A DNA stretch of 64,000 nucleotides from Tanytarsus gracilentus (Eukaryota > Arthropoda > Insecta > Diptera > Chironomidae), in NCBI GenBank assembly GCA_038502055.1, contig JAXRKN010000045.1:7925501-7989500 (forward strand), given 5' to 3'. How positions within the stretch are numbered: position 1 is the first letter of the stretch; each line of letters opens with the position of its first letter. Shown here in pieces: positions 25,801-39,000 of this stretch. The notes below the pieces were generated by a model, which was given only the letters and a program-made list of their open reading frames with translations, did no database searches and was not told where the DNA came from. A program made the position numbers and the translations under genes.

Positions 25801-27219
25801 TTAATTAAAATTCATTGGATAAAATTCTTCGACTGTGACATCGAATGACGATGACGATATCTCGCATAACAACGACACAAAAAAAAATTAAATAAGGTTG
25901 CATCGGGTAGAATGTGGTTTGCACGCTTCGTTAGCTCACAAAGGACAAAGACAAAGCGAGTGAACGAGACGACATTTTACGCCTTAATTCAATATTTTGC
26001 GATAGTTCTCTTTGAATGCAAGGAATGTGAAGATTTTATGCCAGCAAAGCATTTAATGTCGCTATGCTTCACCTTCTATCAGGAAGTTGAAGTGCCAGGT
26101 ACCAAAAAAATAAATAATTAAACTTTTTTAAAAAAATTTAATTGCTCAACTTTTTTTTATTTACTTTCAACTCAGGCTGTGAACCCTATCGTGAATATCT
26201 TTTCAACTATCTCCGCGATCAACCGATTTGGCATTCGCTTCGATTTTGGAATGCGGCTCTCTTTTATGCATTACAAAAGGACAAAGTGCCGAAAATGACG
26301 GCTGCTGATGCTTCGCTTGAAATTGCGCGGAAATTCAGCAGCAGCAGTGTACAATTAAAGACTTTAAATGAAGGAGACACTTCTAAAAATGCCTTAACCA
26401 TGGACACTAAGCAACAGCCATCACGATCCATTTCGGAATCGTCACTCTCGGCAGCAAGCTCGTCAACATCGAGCAGCGAAACGAGCAAAACAACCGATTC
26501 AAGTTTACGACTGAGAAACGCAGCCACACGCAAAGTTAATCGCTCGCGGAGCTCCACAATTGCCGGTGCTTCTGGTGGCGGCGAAGACAATACTTTTGAT
26601 GTAGATGAGAAGAAACTGCAGGAAAACACGAACATCGCGTTTAGTCAGTTGGGGTAAGCTATAATTCCGTTGAATTGGGAGTGCCAGAGTTTGATGAAAG
26701 TTTTTTGGTCAAGGGGGAAATGACTTTGGTTTGAAAATATTTTAATTTCTTAAATTTATTTTTTAAACTATAAATTTAATTGAATTTTTTACGTTTTGAT
26801 CTTGCGAAATTATAAAAATAAGTTTTTTTTCTAAAATTTATGATCACATTTCAACCCTTTTCATATTTCAATCAAATCTCTATTAGAGGCACTAATTCAA
26901 TCAAAACTTCTTCGTTCTATTTTCTCTTTCCACTAATTTTTATGATATTTCAAATAATTTAGAAGTTTGACTTGTAACATGCACGCATTCGGGCTGAATC
27001 GCGATTTATGCTGTGAGTTCCTCAAGAAACAATGTCGCGTACTCAACATCACTAAGGGTAAGTGCTTCTCTCTAGCAATTGATTGCCGATAATAAATTTA
27101 ATGCTATTATTATTAATATAGAACAAGAAAAGCTGTTGCATGACAATGTCACGAGACTTTATCGTGAGACCGATCCATGGAGAGAACAAGTTCACCAAAA
27201 GCTAACAGCAAAAAAATAA
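22826..27219 (+). CDS. KIAA0513-type protein (SBF2/myotubularin-associated domain), seven exons
   Basis: Exons: 22826-22963, 24284-24509, 25000-25508, 25897-26098, 26176-26653, 26963-27057, 27122-27219. They sum to 1746 nt (581 residues) with all phases matching. From residue about 292 the sequence follows human KIAA0513: GRMWFARFVSSQR, LVLFECKE-like AIVLFECKECEDFMPAKHL, LCFTFY, EYLFNYLRDQPIWHSLRFWN, then NIAFSQLGSLTCNMHAFGLN and CCEFLKKQ. Family knowledge: a conserved cytosolic protein of unclear biochemistry expressed in brain; the shared domain also occurs in SBF1/SBF2 myotubularin pseudophosphatases. The first half (Ser/Thr/Asn-rich; a LWKKLREHHEKTNITEIYSL helix; many Ser before the core) is less conserved. 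The insert within exon 5 (about residues 390-500) is Ser-rich and likely disordered. The stop overlaps an AATAAA, so the 3' UTR may be very short. Intron 1 contains a small DNA element. Confidence 0.85.
23355..24083. mobile_element. Small hAT-like non-autonomous element in intron 1 of the KIAA0513-type gene
   Basis: Ends read TAGAGATCCTGACGATG and, inverted, TAAAGAGGTCCTTAAATC. Subterminal regions (about 23363-23472 and 23990-24066) are dense in TCATCGATGATCATCGATG. Flanks TTAAAGAG and ATAAAGAG could be an 8-bp target duplication with one mismatch. The interior is AT-rich without a transposase. Superfamily is inferred from the 8-bp duplication and the similarity of the ends to 54441-54710. 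Confidence 0.55.
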
Positions 27220-27220
27220 A
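27215..27220 (+). terminator. AATAAA overlapping the stop codon of the KIAA0513-type gene
   Basis: The hexamer shares the TAA stop (27217-27219) and is followed by a T/G-rich stretch (27230-27255). This could be the working poly(A) signal. Confidence 0.4.
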
Positions 27221-29063
27221 CTTTCATTGTTTTTCTATTTGTGTTTTGTTTTATTGGCGTTTTGCAATTTAATCAAATTGTATGGGGAAAAAATTGTTGA
27301 AACTTTTTGAGGCTTTTTCAATCATTGCTCACACATAAAAGTGATCGAAAAAAAGCAATTGTAGAAAATTGAATATTAGTTAGGAATTTTATAGGTTTCG
27401 AATGAAGGATTGCATGGTAAAGTTCTAAATTAAGCAAGTGTACGCCAATAAAAAATTTACCTAAAAAATATTGTTAAAAATTTTAATGTGATTTTTAATT
27501 GTTTACAATTTTAATGAAGTTTTTAAAAGTTTTAATGTTCAATGCTATCCCGACAAGTTTTGAGTTTATTTTGAATTTAAAATTTATTAAACTCGAGACA
27601 AATCTGTTTAAATCTCAGCTAATCTAGCTTTCAATTTCCTATATCCGAGGGTGATTTAAATCTGGCTGCAGAAAAAGTTAGACTAATAAATTTTCTTCTC
27701 AAAAGCTATAAATATTTACATAATTATAAGTAAATGAATTTATCTTCTCTAATTAAAATTCAAATCTATCGCTATAAAATGTTAACTTTTAGATTAAATT
27801 AAATTTTAATGATGTGATTTGAAAAATAATTTTTATGGAATGTTGAAGTATGGATTTTTTGGTAAAAAAATCAAAACATCAAAGTTTTCTGTTTTGCATT
27901 AATTTATGCAAAATATTTTAACTCCAAAGAAAACTCAGAAAGATTCTAAATAAAAAATATTTAAAGTTTGTAGTGAAAATCAACTTGAGAAACTTTTGTT
28001 GAGGTGATAAAGAGATAAAAATATTTAAATGATCCGATATTAAAATCATTAGGAAAAAATGTTATTTCAATCGAGAAAAATAAAGAGCATCGTATAAAGA
28101 AAAATAAGCAAAGTGTGTGAATTAAATTAAATTTTCTCATTTTCAGTTTCAATTTGATGATGACGAAAAAATTACTCAAGTTAGAAAATTTTTAAACTTT
28201 AGTCATTCTCCCCTTGAAAAAGCTTAAATTACATTAAAAATCAAGTCAAAACACATAAAATCAGTATTTTTATTTCAAACAAATTTCAGATCAGCACGTG
28301 AAATTCAGCTGTTAATTTTCCGCATCTGCGTAATGAGAAAAATTCTCTGTTTATTTACACTCTAATTTTTCTCACTCACATTATTCAATGTGCACATTCC
28401 ACATGGCATAATAAAGCGTGTCGGGTGCTCTTTTTCTTCTTCTCCAAAGCACAGATAATTTTTGCGCTCACTCACACAAGTGCAAAATCTCAGTGAGAGG
28501 AAAAACTTTTTTCTCCATGCACAGCAGCCAGTCAGACATTTTCCATTTTTTCTCCCTTCTCTCTTACTCTCACAATCTAATTTAGCTCTCTCTCGGTCGT
28601 TCACGACTGACCTCAACAGCTGTTGCGAAGCAACAGATGTTGTGTAAAAAAACGGTCAAAAAATATTTAAAAAAAAATTCTTACATGCGCTCCAATACTT
28701 CAACACCATCAACTTCACCACTTACCCTCTTCCCTCGATAATCATGCGCTCTCACTGTCGTACCCCCAATTCATTTTCATTCAGTGACAAGATTAAAGAC
28801 AGCGAGAGAAGAAGTGCAAAAACATTCATGTTACCAAAGATGAAATAAATAATAATTTTAGAAAAAGTTAATTCTTGTTGGAATTAATAAAAAAATGTCA
28901 AAAAACAGTCAATCATAACGGTGAAATTAAAATCTTGCTCAAGAGATTCGTCAAGGGGTAAATTACGGTCGCGATCAATTCAAACATTCACATGCTTAAT
29001 TTTCAAAAAGTAATTTTTGTTACCAAATTAAGTACAATAAATTTGATCAGGAAAAAGGGATAA
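27221..29063. other. Intergenic, no gene recognised
   Basis: AT-rich with chance-length frames only. A somewhat less AT-rich stretch at 28360-28620 has a 84-codon minus frame without a recognisable domain. Confidence 0.5.
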
Positions 29064-29597
29064 ATAAAATAAGTAAAAAAAATTTAACAACACTCCCTTC
29101 TCTTTGTACAACTAGGTATTTCGCACGGAAAAGTATTAAATAAAATAAAATCAGTAAACATTTTGACATTTTTATACATTTTGTTATAGCTCTCTTGTAA
29201 ACTTAAAACTAAATTTTGGTATTTGCTTTATCGCAACATATTAAACATATGTATGCAATACTTGAATGAATTTAATATTGGAATTTAAGATCCAAAAATT
29301 AGAGAAGTGGAGCGGTTTTAAAAAACATCAAACAAACAAAAATTACCGCTCCACTTTTCTAATATTTGGATCTTAAATTCCAATATTAAATTCATTCAAG
29401 TATTGCATACATATGTTTAATATGTTGCGATAAAGCAAATACCAAAATTTAGTTTTAAGTTTACAAGAGAGCTATAACAAAATGTATAAAAATGTCAAAA
29501 TGTTTACTGATTTTATTTTATTTAATACTTTTCCGTGCGAAATACCTAGTTGTACAAAGAGAAGGGAGTGTTGTTAAATTTTTTTTACTTATTTTAT
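29064..29597. repeat. Near-perfect inverted repeat, 253-bp arms, 28-bp loop
   Basis: Arms 29064-29316 and 29345-29597 pair base for base without gaps (paired positions sum to 58661). I see two mismatches, both close to the loop, in the segment next to GATCCAAA. The loop (29317-29344) is A-rich. No ORF, no flanking duplication and no terminal repeat of a known element is evident. It lies about 470 bp upstream of the unc79 start codon. Confidence 0.95.
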
Positions 29598-30067
29598 CTT
29601 TCATCTGAAAACGATGAAAAGAAATTTGTGAAAATATCTTTTTTAAATTTTACTCGGAAAACTTCTCGTTTAAGTGATTGATTTGTGGTTATAAATAGAA
29701 ATTAAAGTGCTCAGATCTGAAATATTCAGATTGTAATGAAGCGCGAAGCATTTTGGAAGGTGATTTTCATAGTTGAAATTATTATTGGGTGTGACGGATT
29801 TTATTGCGTAATTAAAAGCTGTCAAAGTTGAATTTCTGTGAATTTTCCACCTCAATTGTGACTCATTGTTTGCTTAGTAAACATCCACTCGCTTCGTTAG
29901 TGCCAAAAACGCATAAAAATTGATTTTTTCTCTCCTCACCAATTATCGCAAACCCAAATCCACGATAATGGAAAACACGGAACTTCACGCTATCAATCAG
30001 CTTATGGATTGTGTTTGGAGCGTGAATAGGGAGAAAATAAATGTCATTTAGAGTACAACTCATAAAC
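29598..30067. other. Upstream flank of unc79
   Basis: No ORF of note. It presumably contains the unc79 promoter and 5' UTR. I cannot identify a TATA box or initiator with confidence. Confidence 0.5.
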
Positions 30068-33000
30068 ATGGGTACACGGGCCGCCGCTTGTAAGTATTTT
30101 ATTAAATTTTAAGAAGCTTTTATAAAAAATAAAAATGGCGTCGAAAATTTTAATTCTGTGAATAATTTAAAGAAATCTGAGTAAAAAAATTAAATTTATT
30201 AAACTATTAAATTTTTAAATTGAATAAAATTTTTTTTAATTTCCCAAAATTCATAAAAATTAACAAAAATATATTTTTAAATTCAAAAAATTAGTTAAAA
30301 TTATTAAAAACATAAATTTTTATAATTATTTAAAATTAAATTACAGTTCAGGCAAAGCTCCGTTGCCTTCACGATTATCATCAGAGGCTTCTTCACAATT
30401 CTGTTCCGCTTCCTTCTGGATCTGATATCGCTAACACACTCAAATATTTCTCTCAAACATTACTGAGTAAGTTTTTACAGCAGATGAAAATTTTCTCTCA
30501 TGAGCGAATAATTTTGGACCACCTGTTGATTTTTATTTCATCCACAGCCGTTCTTAAAGATGTTCGAAATTCTCCACTGGAAATGATTAAAGATCCTGAT
30601 ATGGATCAAACGAGAATGTCAAGCTATCCAAATCTTGAATATTGTAATCTCTATAATGCAATCTGTATGCTTGTGAGTATATTATGGACATTACAGCCAT
30701 GATGGATGACTAATGTGGTTTCTCTCATCACTAGATTGATGTCACACCTAATATTCAATATGGAATACAATGTGAGTTTGATTTGTGGTTTTACATTAAA
30801 ATTAAAATTGAGCAAATTAATTTAAATTTTTCTCATCTCTCAGTATTCGGCAAAGCCATCCTCCAAGTGATGGGATGCATTCTATTATTCTTAGATCGTG
30901 ACATAATCGATAACTTACCCTATTTATGTGCATCACTATTCTCTGTCCTACCGCCTACACTCTATCAAGAGATAATCAACTATTTGTGCTATTACATTCT
31001 CCCATACACCATTACAAGACAGGGCGATCAAGATCAGCTCATTTGTCAAGCATCTGCATCAGTTTCGTCCGTTATCATGTTTGTATTTCACTTCAGTAAC
31101 AATCCAGCACATCATTGTCAACTACTCGAGTGTCTAATGACAAACAAGCACAATGTAGTCAAAGATATTTTGTGTGTTATCGCATATGGTACTTCAACGT
31201 CTAGATCTGTAGCTGCAAAATTGTTGTTCTACTATTGGCCAGCATTTAATGCTGATTTATTCGATAGAAAAGTGAGAAACTTTTTATAAAAATATCAAAC
31301 TTTTTAAACTTAAATTAAATTAAATTTAGGTCTTACTAGTGAAATATAATAGCGACTTAATACCTTTTGTGTGTCAACGAGACAGCTGCACTTCAACTGG
31401 AAATGCAGAGGCTACAAAAGTGTGCAATGACCACAACATCAGCATCCTACACTCGAGTGAAAATCCACCTCCACTTTATTGCTGCACCGAATGTGCGAAC
31501 GCAATTCATCGAGAGCATCCGAGTGTCGCTTTTAAGGACATAATTCATCCCATGGCTCAGGTCTCGATGATTTGCGAGAACAAAAATTGTCGATCAAGTG
31601 ACAAATCTGCATTTTCCATTTGCTTTTCGACCGAATGTATTAGCTACAATGGAAATCATCCGATTCGATACTGCAATCAGTGTCACTCAAATCGTCACAA
31701 CGCCAAACGTGGTGTGGATCACATCTATCATAGATCATTGCTGCCCGCCTGGCAAATGGATCTCGAGACATCTGGTTATTTGATTGAAGCTGTTGTCAGC
31801 TTATTGAGGGAGGCAAAACCACTCAATTTAGATCTTTCGAAGGATTCAATTTCGTCTGTCGAGGGACGAACTCATGATAACCTGTCAAATGAAGATAGAC
31901 AGCAATTGGGTAAGGTTTAAAAAATTCGTCAAAAAGGATTTTTAAAATTTGATAAAAAATATTTTAAACTCTTATTTTTCTTCAAAATAGGAAAATATGG
32001 AATTTGGCTGCTCGTCGGTCGCTGCACCCCAACTCAAGACACTCCAATTGAAATTCTCGGACGGCTTTTGAACATGCTTTTCCACTGGTTCCACATTACC
32101 GCTTACTCGAGTGAGTCCGGTGTTGAAAGCACTCTCGAAAAGCTCAAAATCGACCACATTTGCAATTGGTTGAGGGACATTGCAGAATCGGAAAATAAAA
32201 CTTTCATTTCATGTCTTCTTCCTCATCCACCTGAACATGCTCGAGTGGGCGGACATTGGGATACTTTGGCATCAAGAACACAGCACTTGAAGGAAGGACT
32301 GCAGAGATTAATTTGTCTCGTTCCATACGAAATTATAACACAAGAAATATGGGAGACTGTCATGCCGCACTGGATGGAAGCAATCACAAATGACGTTCCC
32401 GAAAAAGAACTTCCCGAGCTGAAAATTGTCTTGCGAAAGATTCTCGATCCACTCGGATTCGATGTCAGCAAAATGTACAATTTTATTACAATTCGGTTCG
32501 AGAAGACAACTGCAAAAGTTCAAATGCAAGCACTCCATTGGCTTCAAGTGCTGACAAGACTCGAAATTTTAATTCCACTTTCGCAGCTGTTTAACATGTT
32601 CGGTGACGGTGTGAGAATTATGAAGCATGGAATTCAGCATGACATTCTGAAGCAAGGAAAGCAGAAAGACAAAGATCACTCGACGCAAGGTGTTCCGCCG
32701 AGGAGAAGCTCAATATGTGAGTTGAAATTTGTCCACTAAGAATTATAATAAAATCTTTTGTCGAACAGCGCCAGTTGTCGAAGACGAATCAATTTCAGAT
32801 TCAGCTATTTCTGATGACGAGTCGCCCGTTTTGAAACCCCAAGAATTCTCCACCGACTCTGAAAATAATCTCACATGTTGCATTTTGATGCTCGACATTC
32901 TTCTCAAGCAGATGGAGCTTCAAGATGTCGAACAGCATCAAGGAATAAATACGCAAGTTAGTGAGAATGTTTGTCGACTGCTTAAATGCATGGTGACCGC

Positions 33001-36000
33001 AACTGCCGGTGCCAAAATTGGAAGTCACATTTGCAGTGAGAAGGTAAAAAATTATTTGAATAAAATTTATGCTTTTATTTAAATATTTTCCTTTGTCTAG
33101 ACTGATTGCTTGATTTGCGAGGCTTCAGTTATGTGGCATCAACTTGCCTTGAAAATCATTCAATTCATGGCACCACCAAAACCAGTTCGAGATCCTGATG
33201 TGAGTTTTTAAGATTTTAAAAAATTTATTTAATTTACTTTAAATTTATTCGACAAAAGCCTCCACCGGTTATTGAAACATTCGACGATGATAAAGTCACC
33301 GACTCTGATAAAGATCATAAACGAGATCGAGACGTTTCATTCTCGATGGCTGCACTCCCAATTCCACTCGGACCCTTAGGCGGTATCACTTCACTTGCTG
33401 GTGAGAAAAAAATTACGAAATTAAATTTCATCGATTAAAATTTGCACCACACGAAAAACTACACACGAGTTAAGATAGACATTTAGAAACCTTCCCCGCA
33501 AAAAAATAGCATCAAAATTTCTAGAGTTAGCAGACAAAAAATCACTTTTAAACACTAGAAAGTCCCCAATATCACACATTTCACTCTTAATAGCATTAAA
33601 ATATTTCTCTAAAATGAAAAATTCTAAATAAAATTCTTATCCACCAAACTTTTTTTTATATATTCCGTGTATATATTTATACTTTTTCTATGTGTGTTCT
33701 TTCATTTATGATCCTAACACGAAAAAATAATTGTGTGAATTTAGATGGAGGTGGCAATCATTTACTAATTTTCGCAGGTGAATTTCTCATCAACATCAGA
33801 TCAAATTTTTAATTAAAAAATTTAAAATGCGAGAGAGTTTGATGAAATTCAGAGAAATTATGTGGAGTGATTTTTTTATGAGTTCATCTTTCCCCTATTT
33901 TAAATTTCATTTTCGATTGGTTTTTTAATTGCACTCATTATGGCATGACTTATGGCTTCTTAAACTATCAACGAATTATTTCAATCAAGGGAGAAATAAT
34001 TGTGGAGTGAAATAAAATTAAAATTCTTGAGAAAAATAAATTTCACTTTTCAATTTCACCCTTGATTTTTTTTTCATTTCAACTCTAGCATCTTTCCTTC
34101 CTTAGCATGAATCATTTCCTTCACAAGGTTTTTTGTAAAATACGTATGAAAAAATGTAAGTGACGTAATTTACAGAAAACCTAATTAAATTTATTTCTCT
34201 AACTTTTATTTTTCTTATAATTTCTAACTTTTTTAGAAATTAATCAGAAATGCACTTCTTAGCACTTGAAAATCCTATCTGAATGCTTTCAAGACAGCAA
34301 AAGACTCTAAATGTGTAAATTTTTATAAACAAAAGCTAGAAATATTTATGTGATATCACATGCTACACACGAACAGGAATATTTCAGTTGATACTTTGGC
34401 TCAAGAATATTTTTTAATTTTCTTTTTGGTTGATCTTATTTTTGGAAAGATATTTAAAAGTTTGCAATTATTTTGCATAAAATTAGGATTTGAGAAAGTA
34501 AAAAATTTACTTTGTTAGTAGTTTGAGTGAACTTTAGATAGAGATTTAAAGGCACTGATTTTTGTTTTCTCTTTTAATGCTGCCAATTAGGATCGACACC
34601 CGTTGCCGTGCCTGTTCCAGAACAACTTCCGTTCTCAATTGGAAATGTGCTTGTAAGATTTTTTAAAAATTACTTTTTAATAATGTAATTTATTTTTTAA
34701 TTGATTCCAGTTGCAAATGCCTCATGTTTGTTCGGTGAGTGATAAAAAAATTAACAAAAAATAATTTTTAAGTTAAAAAACAAATAAAAAATTCGATCAC
34801 AAAAAAGAGAAAAAATTCAAACTCGATTTACTTTCTTTTAATTTTTTCGAATGAATTTTTAGATGAGTGATCACGAAAAGGAAATTGCGAAATTTATTCA
34901 AGCGACAGATGAGGTAGAAATGTCGATATAAAAATACCAAAAAAAGCAAATCTTTTATGTTTGATGGCAAAATTTATATAAAAAAGAAAATGTCTATATT
35001 AAGTGTCGTAAATGATTGTTGATAAGAAATGAACTTTTTGGATAAAAAAGCCTTTCTCTGTCTTTAATTCACTTTCTCTCTATCCTTCTCTCTCTGTCCA
35101 TCTACCCTTCTCAAAATCTACTTTTTCCACAACCGGAAAAATAATTTTTTCCTCTGCTCTTTTTCGTGTCGTTTTTTTCGATGGAGAAATTGAAATATTT
35201 TTTTTTTCTGTAAATACTTTCAATGTTTTTTTGTAAATATATCAACGTGAAAAAAGAGATGTAAAAATATAAAAAAAAATTGTCGAGAGTAAATTTTGTA
35301 ATATGTCACAATACACTTTCACAATAGAACTCAAATGTCGTTTGCTGGCGAGTGAAAAGCGAATTAATTAATTTTTTTAATTCTTCAATCGCTTTTCATT
35401 CTTACTAGCAAACCACAAAAACTCATCACCAAACACTCTTTATATAAAATTTTTGTATATAAAACTTTTGCTTTTCATTTGCTCATGTTTTATAATTTTC
35501 CGCCTTTGAAAAACTCTTTTCACTCCCTTTTTTTCTGTTTTGTGTGACAAGTCTGGCAAAAAATATATTCTTTGAACATATGAAAAATAAACTTTATGTC
35601 TCATCTGTTTTAAGCACAATTGTAAAATTTGTAAAGTTGCAAATTTTTATAATTGAAAATTTCCTTCGCAGATTATGACGGCGACAGTTGAGACAGTTGC
35701 AGAGCCACTTGGAGAAGTGGACTTGGTGCCAAGTGAGAAAGTTGTGACTGCCGTAGCTCGATCTGTCACGCTCTCAGACGCTGATGTTGCACAGGCGACC
35801 GTTCAAATTGCAAAGCCATCGATTGTTGGCATTGAGCAGGACTCGGGAGACAACCTCAATCAGAGCTCTGAAGATAGCTCAGATGGTGACTTTTGGCACA
35901 CGAGTGTGGGCAAGTTTAAATTTGCCATCGACACACTTCCACAGCCATTGCAATTCATCCATCAATTGCTGAGCGAATTGCCAAATATTGATAAGCCAGA

Positions 36001-39000
36001 AATTTTGTATCAATGTGAGTTTAAAAAAAGACAAAGTAAAAGCTCAATATTACAATTTTTTAACCCCCAGTGATGCACTGCCTCCACACTCTCGTCCTTC
36101 ACGGCGATGCATTTGCGAAAGCAGCTCGCGACCATCGTGGCTTCTTCATTTGGTGTCAAGAGAATCTCTTGATTAGAAAGTAAATTTTAATTAAACTCAA
36201 TTAATTATGCAGACTTAATTTTCTCCTTCGTGAACAGCTTCTGGGAGCTTTGTAATGCTGAACATTCTCACATCTCTCAAGTTTGCGTTCCATTGCTGCT
36301 TCACTGCATTACATTGCCGGTTGGTAGCGACACATTCTGGAGAATTCTTCAAGAGTTCTTTCATCACTCCGACTGGCGTGTTCGCTTTCAAGCTGTTGAG
36401 CGTGTCACTGTCATAGCTCGATTTATGGACTCGACACCGCTGAGAACGGAAGTAAATTTACAGACAGCTCTAGCGACTGCCTTTTGTCATTTGATTGCCA
36501 GCATGGACGACATCAATGTGTATGTGGCACAGCGTGCAACTTTATATTTAGGAACCATCCATGACTCGGCAATTAAGGTTAGTTGATTTAAATTTATTTT
36601 CACCGTTAAAAAATCTTCGTCTTTCAGTCCCTTCTCTTCTGCATGGAATCTCAATTTGACACTTTCATCGTCGACAGACCCGTCGTTCTGCAATCAATTT
36701 ATCAGCTCCTTAATTCACTTTCCGATCGAAAGATATTGAAGTGGGACTTTTTCCTCTCACGCTTCGACACGCTTTTCATTGAGGCGCAAGTAAATTTGGA
36801 GAAGAACGGTGACCTGTCATACCTTCGTGACTTGAGAAATTCGGAAAATGGAAGTGAAATACTAACGAATAAAATTGCAAAGGCACGTGAAGCCTTGAGT
36901 CAATCAACCGACTCAACTGAGTCGAGAAAAATGATGTCGAAGACTTTAAGTGCGTCGTTTGGAAAGTGTCAATATAAGCGAGCCATGTCAGCGCCAGCCA
37001 ATTTCATCCCTAGGCAGGAATCAAAAATTGGTAAATTAAATTTTTTAATCAATTAAATTTTACTAAGAATTTTTTTAATTAGAAAAAATCTACAATCGTC
37101 AAATTTCGGCGCCGCTCCTCAAACGCAAAACGTCTCGCTTTGGACTCGGTCAGTTTTTACATGGAAATAATCATGCTCATAATTTAGCCGCATCTCCGCA
37201 TCACATTTCCCATTCTCTGCCACATTCTCCCGTCGCTCCCGCAGTAACAACTTCTCTAACATCATCAACAACAGTCAATCATTTACATCCTCATACGAAA
37301 TATAATCAGCATCACTTGTCTCCTTATCCACCCAGTTCACCCATCATGACTCCACACTCTCCCACTCCATCCATTCATTTTCATTTTAATCAAGCCTCAT
37401 CTCAAAATCAATCATCATCGACAACACATCATACTCATCATCATCATCATGGCGGAGCGACAGGTAAGTCATTGTGCATGGACTCGCTCTCTTTCTCTCT
37501 CTCTATCTGGATTTGACTTTTTTAATTCGATTGATTGGTGTACCCTCTCTCTTCCTCTTTTGACTGTCCACTATCTCTTTTTCTTGTCTACGATGTGTGT
37601 GAACAAAAATAATTTTTCACAAAAAATTCGCCTAAAAGTTATGCAAAAAAAATAAAAATTTTGTTCACATGCATTTTAAATGTTCGTGTCACATTGGAAT
37701 TCTCTAAAATTAATTGCAAATCTTAAAATATCAAAAATTAAAAAAATTTAAAATTTAAATTCTTAAAAAAATCTTTATGTAAAAAAATAAAACTAACTCT
37801 CAAGATCTCCATCCGAACATGTCGCGTGTGATGTGAACGCTCTGTTGTGTAAGCTATTACTAATGAAGTTAAACTGTAGCGAGTAGGTTTCATCTTTCAA
37901 AAATATCATCCTCATCTTTCATCTTCCTGTGAATTTTTTTGCTAGTTTTTACTGGCTTATGATTTAACATTTTTAGGGAATGCAGAATTTTTATGATTTT
38001 TTTTGGGATAGAAAATTTTTTCATCCCTTCCATAAATTTTTCAATTATTTCTAAAAAAATTAATTTAAATAAAAAACAGATGGTCACATTGGATACGACG
38101 ATGTCAACTTTTCCGGTTCGCTCTTTAGGGTGATTGATTTGGAGGAGTCAACTGACAAGGAGACAATTCATCTCCTCATTCATCTTCTAATGCAGTTCAT
38201 GTCACGATCAGATCTCGCATTTCCAACTGAAGAGAAGCCAACCAGCAAGCAAATGTCAATTGTCTTGAAGCATGTTTATCTTCTCATGGGATTCAACCAA
38301 CACGAAAAAACTTTCCAATTCAGTTCAGCTCGAATTCGATGCTCGTCAGTATTTAACAGCTTCATTGCCAATTTACCGCAATTTCTCGATCAAAACCATT
38401 CGATGGGAGCAACTGAAAATTTATTCAATTTCATTGTTCACTTGATGATTTATGCACCGTATCCGAACAATTCAATTCCAGCTAATTTTGAGGTTATGCA
38501 AAATGCATCGTACTCGTTGTGGTTCCTCGAGACAAATGTAAGGTTGAATAAATTTATAAATTTGACATTAAAGACATTAAATTTTCACAGGTTCGTAAAA
38601 ATTGGCTGATGGCAGTTCTAGTAATTCTCTATAAGTACGATCTCAACACACTACCCGAGTCATTGCTCGGTGGATTAATTCGAATCATTATGAACTCTCT
38701 TGAATCTCAGTTCCATCAATGTCGAAGAATTCCAACGACAATTTTAACTCAAGAAACGATTCGAAGACCCGACTTTAAAGAGCCAACAATTGGCATCGAA
38801 CCTGAAGATAGAGAACATTCACATCACTCTCAAGTTAAACCCGTCACTCAGGTTAGAAAACCTCAAGATTCGAGCATTGAATGCGATGACACTGAATCAG
38901 AGCTGGTGGCAATTCCAGAATCAGACTTGAGTGATAGCACATTGCAAGGCAGCATTGATGGCATTTCTGACGATATTGCACCGGTTAAGAAGAAATTAGA

